48,088 bases of DNA from Streptomyces sioyaensis (lineage in GTDB: Bacteria > Actinomycetota > Actinomycetes > Streptomycetales > Streptomycetaceae): assembly GCF_004122735.1 (NCBI RefSeq), contig NZ_SDIF01000049.1:1-48088 (forward strand). The letters are read 5' to 3'. This document shows positions 1 through 7,306 of the stretch, in pieces. The notes beneath the pieces were generated by a model. It was not told the DNA's origin. It worked only from the letters and a program-made list of their open reading frames with translations, and did not search any database. The position numbers and the translations under genes are program-made. Position 1 is the stretch's first letter; each line of letters begins with the position of its first letter.

Positions 1-134
1 GGCCGCCCTTGACCAGCGACACGGTCTGGTTCTTCTGCAGGCTGACCCGGCCCCCGGCTCCGGCAAGGTCAACCTCGACAAGGGCCGGGTCAGCCTGCAG
101 AAGAACCAGACCGTGTCGCTGGTCAAGGGCGGCC
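1..134. repeat. 53-bp perfect inverted repeat at the window edge (likely fold-back artefact)
   Basis: Bases 1-53 are the exact reverse complement of bases 82-134, separated by a 28-base spacer. The right arm lies inside the reading frame of the TerD-family gene and reads as good protein (residues such as GRVSLQKNQ). The left arm makes no sense as the upstream part of that gene. A 53-bp perfect hairpin starting at base 1 is typical of a chimeric contig end. I treat bases 1-53 as unreliable rather than as a biological hairpin. Confidence 0.85.
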
Positions 135-640
135 GCCCGGTGCTCAGCTCGGTCCGGATGGGCCTCGGCTGGGAGCCCGCCTTCCAGGGCCGGAGCATCG
201 ACCTCGACGCCTCCGTCATCGCCTACGGCCCGGACCGCAAGAAGGTCGACAACTGCTTCTTCGGCAAGCTGATGATCCTGGGCGGCGCGATCCAGCACTC
301 CGGCGACAACCTCACCGGCGAGGGCGCCGGCGACGACGAGGCGATCACCGTCCATCTCGGCGGGCTGCCCCCGGAGGTGTCGGGCCTGGTCTTCGTCGTG
401 AACTCCTTCTCCGGCCAGAAGTTCTCCGATGTCGCCAAGGCGTACTGCCGCCTGCTGGACGCCCAGAGCGGCGAGGAGCTGGTCCGCTTCGACCTCACGC
501 ACGCCGAACCGCGGACGGGCGTGATGATGGCGAAGCTCATCCGCCAGTACTCCGGCGAGTGGGAGATGACCGCGCTGGGAGAGTTCGTCGACGCCCGCAC
601 GGTACGCGGCATGACCAAACCTGCCGCCCAGGCGCTGTGA
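56..640 (+). CDS. TerD-family protein, 5' end missing
   Basis: This is the C-terminal part of a TerD-domain protein, the family linked to tellurite resistance and calcium binding that is multicopy in streptomycetes. Visible family marks are a VNLDKGRVSLQKN-like beginning, VRMGLGWEP, IDLDASVIAYGP, the acidic GAGDDEAITVHL segment expected to contribute to calcium binding, VFVVNSFSGQKFSDV, and the closing WEMTALGEFVDARTVR. The domain is nearly complete, but the true start is not visible because bases 1-53 are an inverted copy of 82-134. The GTG at 113 is too internal to be the start, since family sequence continues upstream of it. The gene ends at TGA 638-640 and is followed by a GC-rich hairpin. 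Stress response is likely; the specific role is unknown. Confidence 0.85.
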   Translation, partial: GSGKVNLDKGRVSLQKNQTVSLVKGGRPVLSSVRMGLGWEPAFQGRSIDLDASVIAYGPDRKKVDNCFFGKLMILGGAIQHSGDNLTGEGAGDDEAITVHLGGLPPEVSGLVFVVNSFSGQKFSDVAKAYCRLLDAQSGEELVRFDLTHAEPRTGVMMAKLIRQYSGEWEMTALGEFVDARTVRGMTKPAAQAL

Positions 641-660
641 ACCGGTGACGCCCGCCGGAC

Positions 661-705
661 GGCCCCGCCCCGCGGCAGGCGGCGCGGGCCGTCCGCGGCG
701 GGGCC
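661..705 (+). terminator. Putative terminator after the TerD gene
   Basis: The arm 661-675 pairs with 693-705 through 9 bp plus 4 bp, with a two-base bulge. It lies 20 bases after the TerD stop codon. There is no T-run, which is usual for streptomycete terminators. Confidence 0.5.
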
Positions 706-707
706 GC

Positions 708-726
708 TATCCTGACGGCCCGTCAG
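708..726 (+). promoter_or_regulatory. Possible -10 box and palindromic operator before the methyltransferase
   Basis: TATCCT at 708-713 fits a -10 element. It overlaps a perfect palindrome, CTGACGG-C-CCGTCAG (712-726), that ends 22 bases before the ATG at 749. A palindrome in this position looks like an operator for a TetR-type dimer. No such regulator is encoded next to it. Confidence 0.5.
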
Positions 727-748
727 CATCCCGCACGAGGAGCGTTCG

Positions 749-1597
749 ATGACGCAGCAGCCGCCGCCCGCCGGCCCCGCGGGCCTTCCCGACCGGGTCG
801 CGAAGGTGTACGGCGAGCTCGACCTCAGCACCGTCCCGGCCTTCGCCGGCGGCTTCATCAACTTCGGCTACTGGGCGGGCCTGACCGGCCCCGCGGACCG
901 GCCGCTGACCGAGGCCGACCGCGTGCGCAGCGAGCAGGACCTCTACCGCCTGGTGCTGGACACCTTCGAGCCGGCGCGGGGCCGCACCGCACTGGAGGTC
1001 GGCTGTGGGCGTGGGCTGGGCTGTGCGCTGGCGCTGCGCGAGCGCGGCCTGGGAGCGGTCATCGGACTGGACGCGCACCCCGACCAGATCGCCCGGGCCA
1101 AGAAGGCGAACGCGGAGCTGCTCGCCGCGTCCCCGGACACCACCGGCCGGCTGGAGTTCCTCCAGGGCGCGGCGCAGCAGATCCCGCTCCCCGACGGCAG
1201 CGTCGACTGCCTCTTCTCCGTCGAGGCGGCGCAGCACTTCCGCGATCTGCCCGGTTTCGCCCGGGAGTCGGCGCGGGTGCTGCGCGCGGGCGGCCGGCTG
1301 GCGCTGACCACGTTCTTCGCCCCCACCCCTGCCGCCGCCCGCGCGCTGCCCGGGCTGCTGCCCCCGTACGCCGACGGCCTGGACGTGCCGCATGTGGTCG
1401 ACGAGGTCGCCGCCACGCTCTCCGCGGCGGGCCTGCGGCAGGTCCGCGTCCGGCCGATCGGCGAGGGGGTCTGGGAGGACTACGACCGCTACATGGCCCA
1501 GCAGCCGGAGCTCCGCGACGAGTGGCCGCGCCGCTATCTGACGGCCTATGAGACCGGTCTGCTGGACTACTACGTGCTGACCGCGACGGCCGGCTGA
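749..1597 (+). CDS. Class I SAM-dependent methyltransferase
   Basis: The product is a 282-residue cytosolic methyltransferase of the UbiE/Methyltransf_11 type. Motif I, EVGCGRGLG, sits near residues 87-95 and is followed by the acidic residue of IGLDAHP that binds the SAM ribose. Post-motif regions LPDGSVDCLFSVEAAQHF and RVLRAGGRLALTTFF are intact. The N-terminal segment with FINFGYW resembles O-methyltransferases and sterol/natural-product C-methyltransferases of actinomycetes. The ATG at 749 follows a GAGGAG ribosome site at about 737-742. It stands alone between a hairpin and the convergent phoX gene, behind a palindromic operator. The substrate cannot be told from sequence. It is not next to a biosynthetic cluster. 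Confidence 0.85.
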   Translation: MTQQPPPAGPAGLPDRVAKVYGELDLSTVPAFAGGFINFGYWAGLTGPADRPLTEADRVRSEQDLYRLVLDTFEPARGRTALEVGCGRGLGCALALRERGLGAVIGLDAHPDQIARAKKANAELLAASPDTTGRLEFLQGAAQQIPLPDGSVDCLFSVEAAQHFRDLPGFARESARVLRAGGRLALTTFFAPTPAAARALPGLLPPYADGLDVPHVVDEVAATLSAAGLRQVRVRPIGEGVWEDYDRYMAQQPELRDEWPRRYLTAYETGLLDYYVLTATAG

Positions 1598-1639
1598 GGC
1601 CCTCCGCCCGTACGGCAGGGGGCCTCGCCGCCGGTCACC

Positions 1640-1661
1640 GGCCGGTCACCGGTCACCGGCC
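1640..1661. terminator. Hairpin between convergent methyltransferase and phoX genes
   Basis: GGCCGGT (1640-1646) pairs with ACCGGCC (1655-1661). It lies within a stretch of repeated GGTCACCGG units in the 71-bp convergent gap and could terminate both genes. Confidence 0.4.
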
Positions 1662-1668
1662 GTGGCGG

Positions 1669-3120
1669 CTACCGCTGCCGGCGCTGCCGCCTCCACGGGC
1701 CGGTGATGGCCAGCATGATGCCGGGCTCCTGGATGTTGGCGAACAGCGTCCGCCCATCCGGGGAGAACACCGGCCCGGTGAACTCGCTGAACTCCGGCTT
1801 GTCCGCGGTGCCGATGTTGAGCTCGTTGCGGGCGACGGGGTAGGTCCGGCCGTCGTCGGTGGCGCCGAAGAGGTGCTGCACGCCCTCGCCGTCCTCGGCG
1901 ATGATCAGGCCGCCGTAGGGCGAGACGCTGATGTTGTCCGGGCCGTCCAGCGCGCCGTCCTTGGACGGGTCCTGGTTGACGCCCAGCAGCACCTTCAGGG
2001 TCAGCGTCCGCCGCCGCGGGTCGTAGAACCACACCTGCCCGTCGTGCTGGACCGGGCTCTCCTCGCGGGCGTAGGAGGACACGACGTAGGCACCGCCGTC
2101 CGCCCACCACATGCCCTCCAGCTTGCGGGCGCGGGTGACCTCACCGTCCTTGAACTGCTTGCGGACCGAGACCGTCCGGGCGTCGCGGTCGGGCACCTCC
2201 ACCCAGTCGACGCCGTAGACGGTGCCGGCCTTGGTGGCGCGCGAGAGGTCGTCGACGAACCGGCCGCCGGAGTCGAAGCACTTGAAGGCCTCCAGCACGC
2301 CCGCGTCGTCGGCCAGCGTGCGCAGCCGGCCGTGGCCGTGCCGGAAGCCGTGCGGCGGGGTCCAGCGGTAGAACAGGCCGTTGGGGCCGGCGGCGTCCTC
2401 GGTCAGGAAGAGGTGGCCGCGCTTGGGGTCGACGACGACGGCCTCGTGGGCGTAACGGCCCAGCGCCTTGACCGGCTTGGGGTTCCGGCCGGCCGCGAGG
2501 TCGTGCGGGTCGACCTCGAAGACGTAGCCGTGGTCCTTGGTCATGCCGTGGTCGCCGGCCTTGTCCTCGGTCTCCTCGCAGGTGAGCCAGGTGCCCCAAG
2601 GGGTGGTGCCGCCCGCGCAGTTGGTGGAGGTACCGGCGATGCCGACCCGCTCGCCGACCGGGCTGCCGTCCTTGGCGACCTCGACGACGGTGCAGCCGCC
2701 GGATGCCGCCGGGTCGTAGACCAGGCCCTCCGTCAGCGGCACCGGGTGCGGCCAGTCGGCGCGCGGGCCCTTGAGCTCGTGGTTGTTGACGAGCAGGGTG
2801 GTGCCGCGGTGCCCCTCGAAGGTGCCGGTGCCGTCGTGGTTGGAAGGGGTGGACTCACCGCTGTCGAGCGTGGTGACGCCGGTGCGGGTGATGATCCGGT
2901 ACGAGAACCCGGCGGGCAGCGCGAGGATGCCGTCCGGGTCGGGGACCAGCGGGCCGTAGCCGGGCGCGGACCCGTCCGGCGCACCGTCCGGGCCGGCGTC
3001 CGGGAGCTCCGCGGCGAGGGCTCCGGGCGCGGTGGCCAGCACCCCGACGCTGCCGGCCAGCGCAACCCCCGCGCCGGCGAGGGCGGAACGCGTGGCGAAG
3101 TCTCTTCGGGTGAGCGGCAT
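1669..3120 (-). CDS. phoX: Secreted PhoX-type alkaline phosphatase (DUF839)
   Basis: The product is a 483-residue exported phosphatase of the PhoX family, which uses calcium and iron and releases phosphate from organic monoesters outside the cell. The N-terminus MPLTRRDFATRSALAGAG is a twin-arginine signal with an Ala-rich h-region ending near ALAAE. Family segments include TTLLVNNHEL, GGTTPWGTWLTCEETE, YAHEAVVVDPKRGHLFLTEDAAGPNGLFYRW, GMWWADGGAYVVSSY and DNISVSPYGGLIIAEDGEG. I chose the ATG at 3120 because GGAG (3130-3127) lies six bases upstream; the frame could also open at TTG 3132. A PHO-box-like repeat lies 62 bp upstream, so control by PhoR/PhoP is likely. The C-terminus (GPWRRQRRQR) is unusually basic. 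Orthologue assignment is from family recognition only. Confidence 0.88.
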   Translation of the reverse strand: MPLTRRDFATRSALAGAGVALAGSVGVLATAPGALAAELPDAGPDGAPDGSAPGYGPLVPDPDGILALPAGFSYRIITRTGVTTLDSGESTPSNHDGTGTFEGHRGTTLLVNNHELKGPRADWPHPVPLTEGLVYDPAASGGCTVVEVAKDGSPVGERVGIAGTSTNCAGGTTPWGTWLTCEETEDKAGDHGMTKDHGYVFEVDPHDLAAGRNPKPVKALGRYAHEAVVVDPKRGHLFLTEDAAGPNGLFYRWTPPHGFRHGHGRLRTLADDAGVLEAFKCFDSGGRFVDDLSRATKAGTVYGVDWVEVPDRDARTVSVRKQFKDGEVTRARKLEGMWWADGGAYVVSSYAREESPVQHDGQVWFYDPRRRTLTLKVLLGVNQDPSKDGALDGPDNISVSPYGGLIIAEDGEGVQHLFGATDDGRTYPVARNELNIGTADKPEFSEFTGPVFSPDGRTLFANIQEPGIMLAITGPWRRQRRQR

Positions 3121-3181
3121 TGTCATCTCCAAGATGGCCGGTTTCTTCTCCCCTGGGGCCTACGCCGCCCACGTTTCCGCG

Positions 3182-3203
3182 CGTCGTCGAACTCCAGTTG
3201 AAC
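3182..3203 (-). promoter_or_regulatory. PHO box (two 11-bp direct repeat units) upstream of phoX
   Basis: Read on the minus strand there are two adjacent 11-base units, GTTCAACTGGA and GTTCGACGACG. These match the streptomycete PhoP direct-repeat unit that begins GTTCA. About 19 bases further on is TAGGCC, a possible -10. Repeat phase, spacing and location before a phosphatase gene all fit PhoP activation. Confidence 0.7.
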
Positions 3204-3228
3204 GCGGCACGACATCCAGGGAGCAGTT

Positions 3229-3284
3229 GGGGCCGGTCCGGCGGAACCGGGCCGTGGTGGGCCGTGCTCCGCCGGACCGGCCCC
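3229..3284 (-). terminator. Strong hairpin terminator
   Basis: A perfect 17-bp stem pairs 3229-3245 with 3268-3284 around a 22-base loop. It lies 27 bases after the stop codon of the leftward gene ending at 3311 and insulates it from the phoX promoter. Confidence 0.75.
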
Positions 3285-3310
3285 GCCGGTGCCTCAGGGG
3301 TCGGACCGGC

Positions 3311-4846
3311 TCAGTCCGACTGCCGCGAGCGCGCCTTGAACGCGGCCTTACGGGCCTCCTTGGCGGCCTTCTTGTCCGGGTGCAGCCGACCCATGGCCTC
3401 CAGGACGTCGGCGGTGGCCGGGTGGTCCACCCGCCAGGCCGTCTCGAAGAATCCGCTGTGCTGCTCGGTCAGGCCCTGGACCAGCTCGCGCAGCTCGGCG
3501 GTGGCCTCCTCCTCTTCGGCGCTGTCCAGCTGCGCCGCGAGGGTGTCCACCGTCAGCCAGAAGATCATCTCCTGGGAGGGCTCGGGGATGCCGGGCAGCG
3601 CACGCTCGGCGAGCCAGACCCGGGCCAGCCCGCCCAGCTGCCGGTCGTCGAGCACCTCGCGCAGCGCCTCCTCGGCGTCCGGTGCGACCAGGGAGAGGGT
3701 CTGCTGGGCGCCGAGCCGGCGGCGCGGGGCGCGCTCATCGTCGCCCCGGGCCGCGGCGAGCAGGTCCCGCGCGGCGTCCAGGGGCGTACGGGCGGCGAGC
3801 CACAGCTCGGACTCGGCCTGGGCGAGCGGCTCGGGGTAGTCGGGCAGCGCCTCCAGGAGGACGTCGGCGCCCTTGTCGGAGAGATCGCCGACGGCCGGGG
3901 CGTGCACCCCCGCGTCCAGCATCCTGGCGCGGACGGCGTAGACGCCGAGCGGGGTGAGGCGGACCAGGCCGTAGCGGGAGACGTCCTCGTCCGTCAGCGG
4001 CTCGGCGATGGGGGTCCCCCCTGGACCGGAGCCTGTCGAAGGTCCTTGGGGGAGGACCGTCTCGCCGTCCTCGTCGAGCTCCTCGATGAGCGCCTCGTCC
4101 ACGGGCTGATAGGCGACCAGGCCGATCGGTTCCAGCACCCGGAACTGGTCGTCCAGGCGCATCATCGCCTCCGAGACCTCTTCGAGGACGTCGTCGGTGG
4201 GCTCGTCCATGTCGTCCGGAACGATCATGGAGGCGGCCAGCGCGGGGAGCGGGACGTCCTGGTCGGGACGCTCGTTCAGGGCCGTGAGCAGATAGAGGTT
4301 GCCGAGGATGCCGTCCAGCAGCTCGGCCTCCTCCTCCGGGTTCCAGTCGATCGCGTCCAGGTCCAGCTCGCCGCCCTGGGTGAGCTGGTCGGCGAGGTCG
4401 GCGAGATCGGGGGCGGCCGCGTCGGCGAGCACGGTCTCCATGCCGCCGAGCCAGATGTCGAGGATGTCCTGCGGGCTGCCGGAGGTGAGCAGGCCCAGCT
4501 CCTCGCCGGGGGTGGCGGTGCCGGCCGCGGCGTTGTCGGGCAGGTCGGTGCCGTCCTCGTCGTCGGGGGCCTCCTCGATCTCCACGAGTCCGGTGTCCAC
4601 CGCCAGCTGCCAGGCCTCGGCGGTGTACGCGGGACCGTCCTCGTCGCCGGCCAGTCCGAGGTGCTCGGTGGCGGCGGCCAGCGGCTCCTGGAGAATCTCG
4701 CCGCCCACCCCGACCGGGACGCCCCGCTCGGCCCAGCGGGCGAGCTTCGCGGCCCGGGCCATCAGCGGGGCGCTCAGTGCGTCCCGGGCCAGCTCCGCTT
4801 CGGAGTGCAGCCGCACCGGCGGCAGGGTGGGACGGTCTGCGGACAT
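3311..4846 (-). CDS. Conserved hypothetical acidic protein
   Basis: I do not recognise this 511-residue protein. It has no signal peptide or membrane segment. The N-terminal ~90 residues are helical (LARDALSAPLMARAAKLARWAERG). A long acidic middle is rich in Asp and Glu (EEAPDDEDGTDLPDN, WNPEEEAELLDG). A segment LVRLTPLGVYAVRARML around residue 300 resembles the end of a winged-helix domain. The C-terminus is Lys/Arg-rich (HPDKKAAKEARKAAFKARSR). ATG 4846 follows a GAGGAGCT ribosome site. Some 15 residues near 275-290 (LPQGPSTGSGPGGTP) are encoded by an interspersed repeat inserted in frame. The gene is divergent from the secreted nuclease gene. Its role is unknown. Confidence 0.75.
   Translation of the reverse strand: MSADRPTLPPVRLHSEAELARDALSAPLMARAAKLARWAERGVPVGVGGEILQEPLAAATEHLGLAGDEDGPAYTAEAWQLAVDTGLVEIEEAPDDEDGTDLPDNAAAGTATPGEELGLLTSGSPQDILDIWLGGMETVLADAAAPDLADLADQLTQGGELDLDAIDWNPEEEAELLDGILGNLYLLTALNERPDQDVPLPALAASMIVPDDMDEPTDDVLEEVSEAMMRLDDQFRVLEPIGLVAYQPVDEALIEELDEDGETVLPQGPSTGSGPGGTPIAEPLTDEDVSRYGLVRLTPLGVYAVRARMLDAGVHAPAVGDLSDKGADVLLEALPDYPEPLAQAESELWLAARTPLDAARDLLAAARGDDERAPRRRLGAQQTLSLVAPDAEEALREVLDDRQLGGLARVWLAERALPGIPEPSQEMIFWLTVDTLAAQLDSAEEEEATAELRELVQGLTEQHSGFFETAWRVDHPATADVLEAMGRLHPDKKAAKEARKAAFKARSRQSD
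4010..4057. repeat. Streptomyces-type interspersed palindromic repeat inside a coding sequence
   Basis: GGGGGTCCCCCC at 4010-4021 and CTTGGGGGAGGACC at about 4045-4058 flank a core, GGACC-N14-GGTCC, containing GAGCCTGTCGAA. The whole can fold into a hairpin. Elements of this form occur many times in streptomycete genomes, normally between genes. This copy is in frame within the hypothetical gene 3311-4846. Confidence 0.6.
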
Positions 4847-4920
4847 CGGGTGCTCAGCTCCTCGGACGGCTACGGCTCGTGCGCGCCCAAGCGTAGACGG
4901 AATTCTCCGTATCTCGGACG

Positions 4921-4988
4921 GTTCACCCCGGCGCCTCCTGTCGGACACCCGAGGAGTCTTGACAACTCCCGTACGTACGCAAGAGATT
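4921..4988 (+). promoter_or_regulatory. Possible PHO unit and promoter for the secreted nuclease
   Basis: GTTCACCCCGG (4921-4931) is a good PhoP repeat unit. The next 11 bases are degenerate, and a weaker unit, GGACACCCGAG (4943-4953), follows in the same 11-bp phase. TTGACA at 4959-4964 is a consensus -35; the -10 is poor (GAGATT, 4983-4988). The site suggests but does not establish phosphate control. Confidence 0.4.
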
Positions 4989-5065
4989 GACGCGCGTAGC
5001 GCGCCGGTTACTGCTCCGTAGGCCCGCTGCACCGTCCACCCCCCATCACCCCCTCGGAGGCATCC

Positions 5066-6904
5066 ATGCCGTCCCGTCGTTCGCTCCGCAGGCCGCTCGC
5101 CGTCAGCGCGGTGGCCGGTGCCGCCCTTGCCGGCGGACTGCTGATCACCACGCAGTCCGCCTCCGCGGCCGGCACCCGGATCCACGACATACAAGGCAGC
5201 ACCCGCATATCCCCGCTGGTCGGACAGCAGGTCAGCGAGGTGCCCGGCACGGTCACCGCGATCCGCTCGTTCGGCTCGGCGCGCGGGTTCTGGGTGCAGG
5301 ACCCGCACCCGGACAAGAACCCCGCCACCAGTGAGGCGGTCTTCGTCTTCACCGGCAAGGAGACGCCGAAGGTCGCCGTCGGCGACGCCCTCACCTTCTC
5401 CGGCACGGTCAGTGAGTACTACCCGGGCGGCAAGGACGCCGGTCTGCAGTCCGTCACCGAGATCACCGGCGCGACCTGGAAGACGGTCTCCTCCGACGCC
5501 CCGCTGCCGGCCGCCTTCAAGCTCAACCCGGCCTCGGTACCCGGCCGTTACGCCCCCGCCGCGGGCGGCAAGAGCATCGAGTCGCTGAAGCTGCGCCCCT
5601 CCTCGTACGCCCTGGACCGCTACGAGTCCCTGGAGGGCATGCGGGTCGCGGTCTCCGACGCGCCGGTCGTCGGCCCGACGAACAAGTACCACGAGCTGTG
5701 GGTGACCGCCGAGCCCGGCCACGACCGCACGACCCGCGGTGGGACGCTCTACCGCTCGTACGCGGACCCCAACGGCGGCCGGATCAAGGTGGGGTCCCTG
5801 ATCCCGTTCTCGCAGCAGCCGTTCCCGGTGGCCGATGTCGGCCAGGCGCTGACCGGCACCACCGCCGGGCCGCTGGACTACGACAACTTCGGCGGCTACA
5901 CCCTCCAGGCCACCGAGCTGGGCAAGCTCACCGACCACGGCCCGGCGCCGGAGAGCACCCGCCGGCAGAAGTCCGACGAGCTGGCGGTGGCCACCTACAA
6001 CGTCGAGAACCTCTCCCCCGCCACCCCGCAGGCCAAGTTCGACCGGCTGGCCAAGGCGCTGGTGCACAACCTGTCCGCGCCCGATGTCGTCGCGCTGGAG
6101 GAGGTCCAGGACGACAGCGGCCCCAAGGACAACGGCGTGGTCACCGCCGGGGAGACCCTCAAGAAGCTGACCGACGCCATCAAGGCGGCCGGCGGCCCGG
6201 CGTACGAGGCGCGGCAGATCGACCCGGTCAACGACCAGGACGGCGGCCAGCCCGGCGGCAACATCCGCACGGCGTTCCTGTTCAACCCCGACCGGGTGTC
6301 CTTCACGGACATCAAGGGCGGCGACGCCACCACGCCGGTGAAGGTGGTCGGCGACCACGGCAAGGTCACGCTGTCCGCCTCCCCGGGCCGGATCGCGCCC
6401 ACCGACGAGGCGTGGAAGACCAGCCGCAAGCCCCTCGTCGGCCAGTTCGCGCTGAAGAGCCGGCCGGGCAGCCGGGTCTTCGTGATCGCCAACCACTTCA
6501 ACTCCAAGGGCGGCGACCAGAGCCTGGACAGCCGTTTCCAGCCACCGGCGAGGAGCTCGGAGACCCAGCGCACCGCACAGGCCGAGCTGGTCAACGGGTT
6601 CGTCAAGGAACTGCTGGCCAAGGACCCGAAGGCCGGTGTGGTGGTGGCCGGTGACCTCAACGACTACCAGTTCTCGCCGGCCCTGAAGAGCCTCACCGCC
6701 GGCGGTGTGCTCACCGACCAGGTCAACCGGCTCCCGGCCGCCGAGCGCTACGGCTACGTCTACCAAGGCAACTCACAGGTGCTGGACCACATGCTCACCA
6801 CCCGCCCGCTGACCAGGGCCGATTACGACATCGTGCACCTCAACTCCGAGTACGCCGACCAGGCCAGCGACCACGATCCGCAGGTGCTGCGCATCCGGCC
6901 GTGA
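5066..6904 (+). CDS. Secreted endonuclease/exonuclease/phosphatase-family protein
   Basis: The product has 612 residues and begins with a Sec-type signal (RRSLRRPLAVSAVAGAALAG, cleavage likely after SASA near residue 34). Residues ~40-300 form an OB-fold-like region of the kind found in extracellular nucleases (ISPLVGQQVSEVPGTVTAI, GFWVQDP, SLEGMRV). Residues ~310-612 are an EEP domain with metal and catalytic motifs ATYNVENLS, VVALEEVQD, FVIANHFNSKGGD, VVVAGDLNDY and a final SDHDPQ. These give the Asn, Glu, His and Asp residues of the DNase I fold. It probably degrades extracellular DNA or releases phosphate from organic esters, which would complement PhoX encoded nearby. ATG 5066 is preceded by CGGAGG. 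The substrate is not determined. Confidence 0.88.
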   Translation: MPSRRSLRRPLAVSAVAGAALAGGLLITTQSASAAGTRIHDIQGSTRISPLVGQQVSEVPGTVTAIRSFGSARGFWVQDPHPDKNPATSEAVFVFTGKETPKVAVGDALTFSGTVSEYYPGGKDAGLQSVTEITGATWKTVSSDAPLPAAFKLNPASVPGRYAPAAGGKSIESLKLRPSSYALDRYESLEGMRVAVSDAPVVGPTNKYHELWVTAEPGHDRTTRGGTLYRSYADPNGGRIKVGSLIPFSQQPFPVADVGQALTGTTAGPLDYDNFGGYTLQATELGKLTDHGPAPESTRRQKSDELAVATYNVENLSPATPQAKFDRLAKALVHNLSAPDVVALEEVQDDSGPKDNGVVTAGETLKKLTDAIKAAGGPAYEARQIDPVNDQDGGQPGGNIRTAFLFNPDRVSFTDIKGGDATTPVKVVGDHGKVTLSASPGRIAPTDEAWKTSRKPLVGQFALKSRPGSRVFVIANHFNSKGGDQSLDSRFQPPARSSETQRTAQAELVNGFVKELLAKDPKAGVVVAGDLNDYQFSPALKSLTAGGVLTDQVNRLPAAERYGYVYQGNSQVLDHMLTTRPLTRADYDIVHLNSEYADQASDHDPQVLRIRP

Positions 6905-7030
6905 GCCCCGCACCGGGTCACCCCGCGTGACGCTCCCGTCACTCCGCTGGCTCACGTCCGGGGGCCGAATGCCGCCGGGGATGCGGTACTGGGCTCGTAA
7001 GAAAAATTCGGCGAGACATAGGGAGTCACC

Positions 7031-7180
7031 ATGCCGAAGTCCCAGAACCGTAAGTCGGGCAACAAGGACCGTGCCGCGGAGCGGCGCGCCGACCAGCGGA
7101 AGCCGAAGTCATCGGAGGAGTCCGCTTCCGAGCGGACCCAGGACCTGAAGCGTTCGCGGAATGGCCTGACTGACGCGTGA
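7031..7180 (+). CDS. Small basic hydrophilic protein (49 aa)
   Basis: This is a short gene of 49 codons starting MPKSQNRKSGNKDRAAERRA and ending TQDLKRSRNGLTDA. Support comes from an excellent ribosome site, AGGGAG, five bases before the ATG, and a strong hairpin terminator 20 bases after the TGA. The composition is about one third Lys/Arg plus many Ser, Gln and Glu, with no Cys and almost no hydrophobic residues, so it is probably disordered and perhaps binds nucleic acid. I recognise no family. Confidence 0.65.
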   Translation: MPKSQNRKSGNKDRAAERRADQRKPKSSEESASERTQDLKRSRNGLTDA

Positions 7181-7199
7181 TGGGCCTGTGATGCCCGAG

Positions 7200-7228
7200 C
7201 GGCCGTCGCACCGAAGGTGCGGCGGCCG
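7200..7228 (+). terminator. Hairpin terminator after the 49-residue gene
   Basis: A 13-bp stem (7200-7212 with 7216-7228) contains one G-T pair and closes a GAA loop, so it is compact and very stable. It separates the small gene from dapA. Confidence 0.75.
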
Positions 7229-7306
7229 TTCCGCGTTGCGCCGCCACCCCGGGACATAGCAGCAGTGCTTAACGAATCAGCCAGAACAACTAACTGGACG
7301 TGAAAT

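Noticed and set aside
3311..6766. Very long leftward open frame of over 1100 codons
   Set aside because: The upstream two thirds are antisense to the secreted nuclease and resemble nothing; the real gene starts at ATG 4846.
7266..7306. Riboswitch (lysine type) before dapA
   Set aside because: The leader is only about 80 bases after the previous terminator and shows none of the conserved stems or motifs.
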